A stretch of DNA of 64,000 nucleotides, from positions 285,069 through 349,068 of the forward strand of contig CAVWLB010000003.1 of NCBI GenBank assembly GCA_963755695.1, given 5' to 3'. The notes beneath the pieces are model-generated. The model did no database searches and was not told where the DNA came from. It was given only the letters and a program-made list of their open reading frames with translations. Origin of the DNA: QHWT01 sp963755695. Lineage in GTDB: Bacteria > Acidobacteriota > Vicinamibacteria > Vicinamibacterales > 2-12-FULL-66-21. A program made the position numbers and the translations under genes. Shown piece by piece: positions 56,039-64,000 of this stretch (the first letter of the stretch is position 1; each line of letters begins with the position of its first letter).

Positions 56039-56199
56039 CTACTTCCGCCGTTCGGCCCGCAGCCGCTGAGAGAGCTTGGCCACCTTCCGCATCTTCGTCT
56101 CGTCCAGCGACCGCTCGATTCCACGAGCTTGCGATGTGCGGGATCGGTGACGTGTCCGGGCAGATTCCCTTCAGGGCGGCGACGAGTTTCGGATAACAC
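56039..56199 (-). CDS. Small hypothetical protein
   Basis: About 52 residues if one base is corrected: LSETRRRPEGNLPGHVTDPA leading to ERSLDETKMRKVAKLSQRLR and AERRK before TAG. It is basic and helical. Its beginning overlaps the end of the next gene. No family recognised. Confidence 0.35.
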
Positions 56200-56476
56200 A
56201 CGCTTCGCGCCTCTTTAACCGAGGCGTGAACTCCGTGCAGAGCAAGTCGCCATTCTGCGCGAGAGTGAACGTGACGTCAGATCGCCGGCATCTAATTCCA
56301 GGATGTCCTCCAGGATTGACGCACGCGGTTTGCTCGAAGATCCGCACCGCGTCCTCCAGATCGGTCGCGAACACGAGCGTGAAATCACCATCGATCCACT
56401 GTTCTAACAAACACGGGCATACGTCCCCCTTGAAGGGCTTGGGCGGACGGTCTGCGGGCTTGAGCGGTAAGATCAA
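56171..56476 (-). CDS. Small hypothetical protein
   Basis: A 101-residue frame: MILPLKPADRPPKPFKGDVC, LLEQWIDGDFTLVFATDLED and AVRIFEQTACVNPGGHPGI look protein-like, while the last 20 residues do not. Probably a small accessory protein of the same element. Function unknown. Confidence 0.45.
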   Translation of the reverse strand: MILPLKPADRPPKPFKGDVCPCLLEQWIDGDFTLVFATDLEDAVRIFEQTACVNPGGHPGIRCRRSDVTFTLAQNGDLLCTEFTPRLKRREACVIRNSSPP

Positions 56477-56585
56477 GGCAGGCCGTTCGCCAGGTCCGTC
56501 TGGTGAACGTGCTTAGGGGCGGCGACTCTGCGCCGCGAGGCGTCGCCCCGCTTCTCACTCAGTATCGCGCAGCATGGTCGCCTTG

Positions 56586-56785
56586 TCAAGAATAAGTTCT
56601 AGAACTTATTCTGCTTGTGTAGGCGCGAATGGCCTCCGCGAGAAGCTCTGAGCAGGGACGGCCGCTTTCTGCGCGCGATCGAGTGCCTGGCGCACGCTCG
56701 TGGGGACAGTGGTGGCGAGCACGACGGGCGGATCATCTGTGTGCTTGGGCCGTCCGGTCTGCGCTTCTTCGCCACGAACCAGCAT
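56586..56785 (-). CDS. RHH-like small DNA-binding protein, frame broken
   Basis: From ATG 56785: EEAQTGRPKHTDDPPVVLAT and VPTSVRQALDRAQ resemble the start of a ribbon-helix-helix regulator. After a one-base break near 56650 the other frame gives ELLAEAIRAYTSRISSRTYS before TGA 56586. The last eight codons form a perfect 24-bp palindrome, possibly a binding site. No ribosome site is seen at the ATG. Confidence 0.5.
56589..56612. repeat. Perfect 24-bp AT-rich palindrome
   Basis: AGAATAAGTTCT followed by its exact reverse complement AGAACTTATTCT, with no spacer. It is strikingly AT-rich for this DNA and lies inside the 3' end of a small gene. It could be an operator for a dimeric regulator or a recombination site. 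Confidence 0.6.
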
Positions 56786-56789
56786 ACCG

Positions 56790-57117
56790 TAGCTACAACG
56801 GAGTGAACAGACTTCCAGTCTGTCCCGTGTGCAGCGGATATCGACTGGCACGGGACAATGCGAGCATTCCGATGCCCGCATTGCGCGAGTTAATTCGCGA
56901 GGACGACGCGCTTCAGCGTGTCTGGAGCTGACCGCAATGAGTGGCGTGACCACTCTACGCGATCGTTTCTGGCTTTATCTGGTCGCGCGGTGCGCGGGTG
57001 CAGCGCCGCAGATCCAGGCGATCCTGAAGATCCTTGGAGGTTGACTAAAGTGGCCAGGCCGCGGTCGAGACGGTTGTGGTGGCCGGCTACGCCTGCTAGG
57101 CGAGTCCGAGATCGTCG
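56790..57117 (+). other. Possible zinc-ribbon fragment and short frame
   Basis: On the plus strand LPVCPVCS, then in another frame DIDWHGTMRAFRCPHCAS, then LIREDDALQRVWS could form a roughly 40-residue protein with two CxxC pairs if two bases were corrected (56810-56932). ATG 56937-57044 encodes 35 residues (LRDRFWLYLVARCAG). Both are speculative. Confidence 0.3.
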
Positions 57118-57935
57118 TCACGCCGCGCCTTCAAGTGCCCCGAGCCGCCCTAACTCACCCAACACCCACGCCTTCGCGCTCTCCTCCGAGTGCCACTGCG
57201 GCTGGCTGCCGATCCCGAAATAGATTGCCGCATCAGTAGCTACATCCATCGAGGATCCGTAGTTCCCAGGCACGATGCCCTGCCGCGCCGCGAACGGGAA
57301 CGCCTCGCGAATGCCAAAGATGATCCTGCGGTGCATCGCGGCGTTGCACAACGCGAACGCCAGCACGTTCAGGTTCAGTGGGTCGCCTGCCTCTTTCAGC
57401 CGCCCCCAAATCGTCATCGTGTGCGTTCCCGACGTGTTCCGGACGCGGCTGACAACCTCTACCTGCACCCGCCGTCCGCTGCCGCTCCAGGGCATCCACC
57501 AGGGCGATCGCCGCGGCACCCCGATTGAACATGGTCGCCGCATCGACCCGCGCTGATGCGCCGGTGTTGTAGACGATGCGGATGATCTTTGATCCGTCTG
57601 CCGTCCGCGGTTCGTTCGTCCAGGTGTTGAATGCCTTCGGATGGCCCGCCACGAATCCGCCCGACGTTCACCGCCCCTCCGGCGTAGCTGTAGTCCGGCT
57701 GCCTCACGAACACCTTGTCGGCAACGTGAGCGAAGATCGCCTCTGCGAGGGGCCGCACTTTCGCAACCCCTTCCGCCCATCCTCGCAGGGCGAGATCCTT
57801 CGCCTCACCGAAGGTGGCGGTGCCGCTCCAGTAGCTATCGCCTTCCTTCCGGCTCGATTGTCGGAACCGGGCGATGTGGTCGGCGGCCTGCACCATCTCG
57901 CGAAGCGATGCGAACGATTTGCTGTGATCCTGCAT
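57118..57935 (-). CDS. Conserved phage/plasmid-type protein, two frame breaks
   Basis: About 270 residues from ATG 57935 (GGAGGGGAC upstream). Segments in order: KSFASLREMVQAADHIARFR, GTATFGEAKDLALRGWAEGV, VFVRQPDYSYAGGAVNVGR; then AGHPKAFNTWTNEPRTADGS, IIRIVYNTGASARVDAATMF; then VQVEVVSRVRNTSGTHTMTI and AMHRRIIFGIREAFPFAARQ. Breaks lie near 57655 and 57485. Proteins of this appearance accompany a CobS/MoxR-like ATPase in phage and plasmid modules. I cannot name the family with certainty. The ATPase gene is 8 bp upstream. Confidence 0.65.
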
Positions 57936-57943
57936 GTCCCCTC

Positions 57944-58885
57944 CTACGCCGCTGCCCGGCTCATGTTGCGTTCGATCTGTGAACGGTTGTCGGCGCTCAC
58001 GCCGCCCCAGAGGATGATCCGCTCGACTTCCTCCCACGGGCGGCCCGCCGAGAGGTGCTTCGCGCCTTTCAGCGTCTGCCTCGGCGAGAAGATGCAGCGA
58101 ATGCCGTAGCTATCTGCGATGCGCCGGGCCTCCTGCACTCTGGCAATCCAGCGACGATTGATTGCCGTGTCACCGTAGGTGTCCAGCGTGATATCCGCTC
58201 TTCGAGCTTCCGCATCAAAGGGCCAATCAATGAAGGTGAAGCGATTGATCGTCGCCCCATCGAGCTGATTGCTGCCGACATACACCGCATTCGCTCCGGT
58301 CCCGTAGGTGTTCATCCCTGCGACGCAGCGGAACTGGGCGTGTCGCTCGATGAAAGCGCCATCCGGAAAGAGGAACCAGCCGTTGTCGAGGATCGTGTTG
58401 AGCACCGTCAGCACTGCCGGATGCGCCTTGTCCATCTCATCGAGCAGCAACACACCGCCGTTCTCGAACGGCTCGCGGATCAACCCCGCCACGTATTCGC
58501 CCGTCGCCCCCAGGAACCCGTTCATCTGGAACTCGTCGGTCGAGGGCCCCACGCTCTTCGGAAAGAACTTCAACCCGAGGGCGTCTGCCACAGCCTTGCA
58601 GGCGGTCGTTTTCCCGCTGCCTGCCGGTCCAACGAGCGCCACGTTGTCGCCCGCTGCGGTGTAGTGGAGGAACAGGTCGAAGTGTTTGTGCTGGCGTCCT
58701 TTCAGGACGTGAGTGGTGCCGATAGGTAGTTTGACGTGCAGCTCGGTCGCCCTCGGGGCGAGGGTGGCGGCGAGAGCGGCGAACCGCTCCTCGATGATCT
58801 CCGCGACGCGGGCCTCATCGAGCTGCGTCTGCAGGAGCGGGTTGATGGCGGCGGCGATCGCGGCGGCGAGATCCGTCTGTGCCAT
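57944..58885 (-). CDS. AAA ATPase of the MoxR/CobS type
   Basis: A 313-residue ATPase: Walker A GPAGSGKTTACKAVADAL, Walker B GVLLLDEMDKAHPAVLT, sensor region CVAGMNTYGTGANAVYVGSN and Arg-containing NRFTFIDWPF, C-terminal HLSAGRPWEEVERIILWGGV. These ATPases remodel partner proteins, often with a VWA protein; none is adjacent here. The N-terminal 60 residues are helical. The upstream frame from ATG 59045 (TELQAAAVQKFGKAAAAWTP) could be fused to it if one G is removed near 58880, giving a SAP-like N-terminal domain. Head of the leftward gene run. Confidence 0.85.
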   Translation of the reverse strand: MAQTDLAAAIAAAINPLLQTQLDEARVAEIIEERFAALAATLAPRATELHVKLPIGTTHVLKGRQHKHFDLFLHYTAAGDNVALVGPAGSGKTTACKAVADALGLKFFPKSVGPSTDEFQMNGFLGATGEYVAGLIREPFENGGVLLLDEMDKAHPAVLTVLNTILDNGWFLFPDGAFIERHAQFRCVAGMNTYGTGANAVYVGSNQLDGATINRFTFIDWPFDAEARRADITLDTYGDTAINRRWIARVQEARRIADSYGIRCIFSPRQTLKGAKHLSAGRPWEEVERIILWGGVSADNRSQIERNMSRAAA

Positions 58886-59045
58886 TGCTGGCGAACTTCG
58901 CCGGGACCTCTCCGGAGATCAGCGCATCCCGCAGGTCCTCGTTCGTGGCCTTCGGCGTCCACGCCGCGGCGGCCTTGCCGAACTTCTGCACCGCTGCGGC
59001 CTGCAGCTCGGTGCGCTTGAGGGTAGCTACTTCGGCGGTGGTCAT
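58815..59045 (-). CDS. Small SAP-like protein, or N-terminus of the ATPase
   Basis: MTTAEVATLKRTELQAAAVQ and KATNEDLRDALISGEVPAKF look like a short SAP/HeH-type helix-extended-helix, preceded by GAGGAGT. The open frame overlaps the ATPase gene by 71 bp, its tail there being non-protein-like. Either a short protein ends through a base error or it is one protein with the ATPase. Confidence 0.5.
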   Translation of the reverse strand: MTTAEVATLKRTELQAAAVQKFGKAAAAWTPKATNEDLRDALISGEVPAKFASNGTDGSRRRDRRRHQPAPADAAR

Positions 59046-59593
59046 GGGACTCCTCGTGGCGGGGCTGCCGAGGGAGTCGCTACTCCCCATTTCGTCCCCG
59101 CTTCAAAGGCAAAGCGGGGCGAATGGGGAGAGTGCGGGCGTGATTAGCGAGAGGGCGAAGTCATCGGGTAGCTATGCGGGTGATTGCTGATGCCGTGCCA
59201 AGTTGGGCGTCCCGAAGGGACGGGGGTAGCTAGGGGCCACCCACCACCCCCGCGCGCGGGCGGACCCCACCGTGGCAATACTTGGCCGCAGAAAAATTGC
59301 GCCTGGTTTCGGGGCAGGCGCGAGGACCCTTGCTACGTTCGACCTAAAAGAGGCTGTATCAAAACGCCGACAGATGACACGTCTGTTCACCACGCCCAGC
59401 GAATAGCTAGCCAGAACGGCGTTTTCGAGGAATCGTCCTGTTACGGCCCCGGTCAACGGTGTATAGTCGCTCCACGTTTCCTGAGCCATCTCGGACTGTG
59501 GATTCCTCGCTTAAGGCACCGATGCTCCGCGCGGACTTCGCGAAGTTGGATGCGAAGGGTGCCGCCAAACGCACGAACAACTATGGAGGACTC
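59046..59593. other. 548-bp divergent regulatory region
   Basis: Separates the leftward run from the rightward gene at 59594. Holds three TAGCTA sites (59169, 59227, 59404), an AT-richer patch near 59340-59390 and GGAGGA before ATG 59594. Minus-strand TTGATA at about 59360 could be a -35, without a good -10. Confidence 0.4.
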
Positions 59594-59989
59594 ATGTCGC
59601 GGATTCTGCTGCTAGGCCTTGTTCCCGAGACTGTGGATTATTCTGACCCTGCATTGCCGCCAGGTATGACCGCTGAAAAGGTGCACGCTGGCATCGCGGT
59701 TGCGCTGAAGCAGTTCACTGATCGCGGATGGGAGTCCGACGTTGGTTACATCCGCCCGGATGAAACCGCCGGACCGACAGTGGAGCGTCAATTACGTTCG
59801 ACGAACTACGACTGTGTGGTCATCGGAGGCGGCGTGCGCCTGCCGCCCCGCAATCTTGCATTATTCGAAGTGGTCATCAACGCGATTCGTAAGGTTGCCC
59901 CAGGCGCGGCGATTGCCTTCAATACACGGCCGGACGATAGCGCCGATGCTGCCGCCAGAGGGTTGGCGCTTGGAAGCCGAGCTGTATAG
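59594..59989 (+). CDS. Conserved hypothetical cytoplasmic protein
   Basis: A 131-residue protein beginning MSRILLLGLVPETVDYSDPA after GGAGGA, with KVHAGIAVALKQFTDRGWES, STNYDCVVIGGGVRLPPRNL and VINAIRKVAPGAAIAFNTRP. It looks like a small Rossmann-like alpha/beta protein. Similar uncharacterised proteins occur in many soil bacteria. No operon partner. Confidence 0.65.
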   Translation: MSRILLLGLVPETVDYSDPALPPGMTAEKVHAGIAVALKQFTDRGWESDVGYIRPDETAGPTVERQLRSTNYDCVVIGGGVRLPPRNLALFEVVINAIRKVAPGAAIAFNTRPDDSADAAARGLALGSRAV

Positions 59990-60406
59990 TCCGGCGTCCA
60001 ACAAAACCAAGCCGAGGCCCAGTCGTGGATCAAGCGGGCAGGCCGGAAGCCCCGATCTGGTCAGGGGGCGGGCTGTCGTGGCCGCACGGCCCTTCTTTGG
60101 CGATCCGCGTCGAGGATTACTCCTCGGTAGTCCCGCAGTGCTTAACAATTGAACGAAGGCACCCACCGATGGGTGCCAATTAGGGGTTTTGTTACAGGCT
60201 CTCAACGGCCGCGGAGAGGAACCAACAGCACGCCGATCTCTCGAAGTTTATTCCGAACGGACTCTTCATGGATGTCAAACTGTCTCCCGCCACAGCGGAA
60301 ACGCGGGCGTCCTAGTCTTGCCAGCGTGTCAAAGGCAATCGTCCTGCTGAACAGGTCTCAGGTGTCAGGACCCGCATGAGAGGGCTGAGCAGATCTCGAA
60401 GCGGAT
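59990..60406. other. 417 bp without a gene
   Basis: Contains the terminator-like hairpin at 60158. Otherwise short frames without features up to the insertion-sequence remnants. Confidence 0.4.
60158..60177 (+). terminator. Terminator-like hairpin
   Basis: GGCACCCA and TGGGTGCC form a perfect 8-bp stem with loop CCGA, followed by AATTAGGGGTTTT. It lies 170 bp after the gene at 59594 and could end its transcript. Confidence 0.5.
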
Positions 60407-61150
60407 CTACCCGGAAGCGATACCAGGGTACCCGAAATGGTTCGATGTCAGCAGCGTGGAGGCACGCTCGTAGCGCCCCATGATCAGCTCGTCGAGGGGA
60501 TCCTCGGCGGCGCCCGAAAGACGTATTTGGCTGAACTCGCGTTCGTGCCGCTCCTGATCATCGACGACCTCGGCACGCAGAAGCTCGCGCACACCGTGCC
60601 GGCGACGTGGCGTCGGCGAGTTCTGCTAACAGCGAGTGGCCTCGGGATAGATCACCGACCATCCGACGGTCGCCTGGACGGCGCAACAACTCCGCGCAGC
60701 GTTTCCCCAGGAACGAGGCCCCCCGATATCTGGTCCACGATCGTGATTCGACGTTCCACTCTTGGACGACGACGACGGACGTGCTCGGCATCGAAGAAAT
60801 GTTCACCGCCCCACGCGCACCGTGGCAGAACGCTTACGCGGAACGGTTGATCGGCTCGATTCGGCGCGACGCCTGGACCACGTCATCATCGCCAATGACC
60901 GCAAGCTGCGCCGCGTGTTGGACGCTTACATTGAGTACCTTTTAAGTCTCAACCGACTTGGCGCTGGGCAAAGACGCGCCTGTCTCGCGATCGCTTGGGC
61001 GACGATTCCCCTGTTGATCGTGGTGGCACGCCCCGTCGATCATTGGGGCAAGCTCCTGGGTGACACGCCGCGGTGACTGCGCTACTCGATCGCCTGCTGC
61101 ACCATCCGCACGTGCTCAAGTGCGGAACGCGCAGCTAACAAACCAAGATG
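60407..61150. mobile_element. istB: Scrambled IS remnants: istB pieces around an rve transposase fragment
   Basis: Three parts of an IstB-type helper ATPase are separated. QLVEGILGGARKTYLAEL and PLLIIDDLGTQKLAHT are on the plus strand at 60478-60600, IMGRYERASTLLTSN is inverted on the minus strand at 60433-60487, and RPVDHWGKLLGDTPR followed by VTALLDRLLHHPHVLKCG is on the plus strand at 61030-61137. Between lie frames of a DDE/rve transposase (PRYLVHDRDSTFHSW, PWQNAYAERLIGSIRRDAW, LDHVIIANDRKLRRVLDAYI) with frame breaks. All are dead fragments. Confidence 0.7.
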
Positions 61151-61276
61151 CGGACCGGCTTGCGACCAGAGAAGGAATGAGATTAACCTGATTCGTCTCG
61201 GACGCCACGCCCGTGGTGGCCAGTGTTCACCGAGGGGTCAGTGGCACGGTGACATCCAGATCGGCCAAGGCCAGTC

Positions 61277-64000
61277 ATGCCCCTTCTACCCTCTACCCTA
61301 TTGGGGCCCTACGAGATCCTCTCCTTGATCGGCGCTGGCGGTATGGGCGAAGTGTATCGTGCGCGCGACACACGCTTGAATCGTGATGTTGCCATCAAGG
61401 TACTCGGCGAAGGTCTGGCTCAAGACCAAGATCGGCGGGCACGTTTCGAAAGAGAAGCCCGTGCGGTTGGGGCACTGAATCACCCCAATATCGTTAGCCT
61501 TTTTGACCTCGGAACCGAGGGCGACATCCTCTACACCGTCAGCGAACTGGTCCCGGGCGAGTCCTTGCGCGCCCTGTTGCGTCGGGGATCGGTCCCACTT
61601 CGCAAAACCCTTGATATCGCCGTTCAGATGGCCGACGGGATGGCCGCCGCACATACCGCCGGCATCACCCACCGTGACCTGAAACCTGAGAACGTCATGG
61701 TTGCGAGTGATGAACGTGTCAAAATTTTGGATTTTGGCTTAGCCCGCCAAGCCGGAAGCGAAATGGCTGCCGCTTGGTCTGAGCAGGGCACCGTTACGGC
61801 TCACGACACCCAACCCGGAACCGTTATGGGCACGGTGAACTACATGAGTCCAGAGCAGGCCCGTGGGTTGCCGGTGAATTATCATTCAGACCAATTCTCG
61901 TTCGGCCTGATCCTGTAGAGCTGGTGTCGGGGAACCATGCTTTCGAACGAGAGACTTCCGTCCACACGCTCGCCGCGATTATCAGCGAAGAGCCGCCCCC
62001 TCTCGAAACCAAGCTGCCGCCCCCGCTACGCTGGATAATTGACCGGTGCCTGGCCAAGGAACCGGCGCACCGATATGAATCTACGCGCGACCTCTATCAC
62101 GATCTTCGGGACCTCCGCGACCACCTCTCCGAAGCCTACACCAGCGTGAGTATCGAGCCGGTCACGGCGGCGTCGGCACGAAGTCCATTCTGGAAGTGGA
62201 TAGCCATTCCGGCCTGCATCCTCCTCGCCGCCGCCATCGCGCTCCTGCTGACGCGCGATGTCAACCACGAGACGTCACGCTATCGCTATACGCCGTTCGC
62301 GATGAATCTCGAAGGGCAAGACTCACCCTCTTGGTCTCCCGACGGCAAATCCATTGCCTACTCAGGTGTGGTCAACGGACATTCACAAATCTTTGTGAGA
62401 AGTCTGAACTCGCCAGACTCGTTGCAGTTAACGGCAAATCCTGAATACGCCTATCCGATACGTTGGTCTGCTGACAGCAGGCGCATATTGTTCTTGGCGC
62501 CCGGACCCGACTCCACGGATGCGAAGCCGACAACAGCAGTCTATTCGACAGCCGTAGTTGGTGGCGAACCGACTTGCTCGCGCCTGTGGAGGATAACATG
62601 ATTTCGGGAGACATCTCTCCCGACAATCAGACTGTGGCCTTCGCCGGGCAACCGAAAGATAAAAAGGCCACGGTATTCATTTCATCGCCGATCGGTTCAC
62701 CATACCGGCCATACGAGCCTGGACCCTTCGCAGGTCAAAATTTCTACAATGGGGTCCATTTAAGGTTCGCTCCGAACGGCCAAAAATTACTTCTCATCCG
62801 TACCGGTGATTCGGGCATTGAAGAGGCCTGGCTCCTGCTCTATCCCCCAGGCAAGGCAACTCCCCACCGCGTCCTCACGCATTTTCCCGCCCAAAAACTG
62901 ACATATGATTTCTGCTGGATGCCCGACAACAGACACGTGATCATGTCGATAGCGGAGACGGGACCGTTGCAGGATTCTCATCTCTGGATTGCAGACACTG
63001 AGTCCGAGGATTCGTACCAGATCACCGGCGGCATCGGGACTCAACATACCGTTGCTGTCTCCCCCGATGGTAGACACGTCATCTACTCGGAAGAGAAGCA
63101 TGATTTGGATATCACCACCGTCTCTCTTCTTGAGGGCACATCCAAAAAGGAGATTGCAACAGATCTATTGGAACGAATGGCAGCGTGGTCCTCGAATACC
63201 GACAGACTTGTTTATGTGACGGACCGCAATGGACCGATGGAAATCTGGATGCGATCTGGCGACGGCTCCGATCGTCCGCTGGTCACACAAAGGGATTTTC
63301 CCGGCAGTCCTACCCGCTTTTTGATGAACCCTGGACTCTCGCCAGACGGGAAACGAGTGATCTTCACAAGAGCCTCGGACGAGGGCCAGAGTAGGACGTG
63401 GATCATGTCTTTGTCCGGCGCCGCGCCGGAACGTTTGAACGAGTCTGCGAATGACACTGAATTCGGCGGCACGTGGTCGCCCGATGGCCGCCGTTTTGCC
63501 GAACTGGCGGTTTCTGGCTCTAGCATGTCGCTGGTCGTCATCAAAGTCGGTAGCCGCGAGAAGCCGGTCATTCTTCGCGACCACGTCTACGACTCCCTGC
63601 CGGATTGGTCCTCGACCGGCACGTGGTTGACGTTCGAAGACAAGACTGGATGGAACCTGATCTCTCCGGATGGAAAGACAGTGAAACCGCTGGGTAAAAT
63701 CGCGACCAGCTACTTGGCTTTCGCCAAAGACGGCAAGCTTCTCTATGGGATTCGCGAGGAGCATGACAAAACGACGCTCTTCTCGGTCGATATCGCAACC
63801 CTCAAAGCGACCGATATTCACGAGCTAGACAAGGACCTGGCGCCGAGTTCTGATTACGGTCCCGGTATCCGTTTCAGCCTCACGCCGGATGGCAAGGGCA
63901 TTACTTACGCCACGGCCGTCAACAAATCTAACCTGTGGATCCTCGAAGGCTTCCGGCAACCCGGCCTGCTGTCGCGGTTGGGCCTGGGTTGGTCAAGGTG
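61277..64000 (+). CDS. Ser/Thr protein kinase with TolB-like propeller, two missing bases, runs off the window
   Basis: Residues 1-280 are a Hanks-type kinase: IGAGGMGEVYRARD, VAIKVLGEG, THRDLKPENVMV, KILDFGLA and GTVNYMSPEQARG. A missing C near 61917 interrupts LILYELVSGNHAF. A transmembrane helix (WIAIPACILLAAAIALLL) follows, then an extracytoplasmic WD40/TolB propeller (DSPSWSPDGKSIAYSG, AVSPDGRHVIYSE, GTWSPDGRRFAEL). A missing G near 62571 interrupts GGEPDLLAPVEDN. The gene has no stop before 64000. This fusion is abundant in Acidobacteriota; targets unknown. Its base composition is less GC-rich than most of the window. Confidence 0.9.

Noticed and set aside
61916..61918. TAG inside the kinase gene as possible read-through
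   Set aside because: The downstream part is in another frame; one missing base restores YELVSG, so it is an indel.
1..64000. CRISPR array
   Set aside because: No regularly spaced direct repeats of 23-37 bp and no cas genes were found.

Overview
The window is GC-rich bacterial DNA from a soil or sediment-type organism. The gene content fits an Acidobacteriota (Vicinamibacteria-like) chromosome: an orphan MacB/FtsX-type permease, a Ser/Thr kinase fused to a TolB-like propeller, GH123 and DUF5107 sugar proteins, YceI, DoxX-like, VOC and DUF1801 proteins, and paired ECF sigma/anti-sigma factors. This assignment is inferred from gene families; there is no rRNA or complete tRNA here. At least 25 single-base frame breaks interrupt otherwise well conserved genes, so part of the sequence is probably draft-quality long-read assembly. 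I give gene coordinates across these breaks and say where each one is.

Layout. 0.1-14.8 kb is ordinary chromosome with small redox, stress and regulatory genes. 14.9-25.6 kb is accessory: a VRR-NUC nuclease, a NERD-helicase, a VWA gene coupled to a MerR regulator with a near-ideal self-operated promoter, a DUF932 protein, a tRNA-Pro 3' fragment, a TOTE-type primase-helicase-nuclease and a degenerate DUF433/DUF5615 pair. 26.0-37.5 kb is bounded by two directly repeated copies of a second PIN-like toxin-antitoxin module. Between them lie an SDR/AraC pair, a decayed integrase, and a divergent DUF5107 / GH123-oxidoreductase-SDR sugar cluster that shares one symmetric -10 element. 37.7-52 kb is chromosomal again: CPBP protease, permease, a sulfite-dehydrogenase-like operon, a cupredoxin, an AhpD-like operon and a secreted quinoprotein-like propeller. 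52.4-59.1 kb is a mobile or phage/plasmid-like segment: a truncated second integrase, a serine recombinase and a leftward run of small genes headed by an AAA ATPase. 60.4-61.1 kb is an insertion-sequence graveyard. A kinase gene runs off the right end.

The most notable observation is at 47520-48110 (minus strand). An AhpD-like gene has an in-frame TGA exactly where the second Cys of the CxxC active site belongs. It is followed at the right distance by a stable hairpin with a GGUC apical loop. This is a strong candidate selenoprotein, translated from an operon with a second AhpD-like gene.
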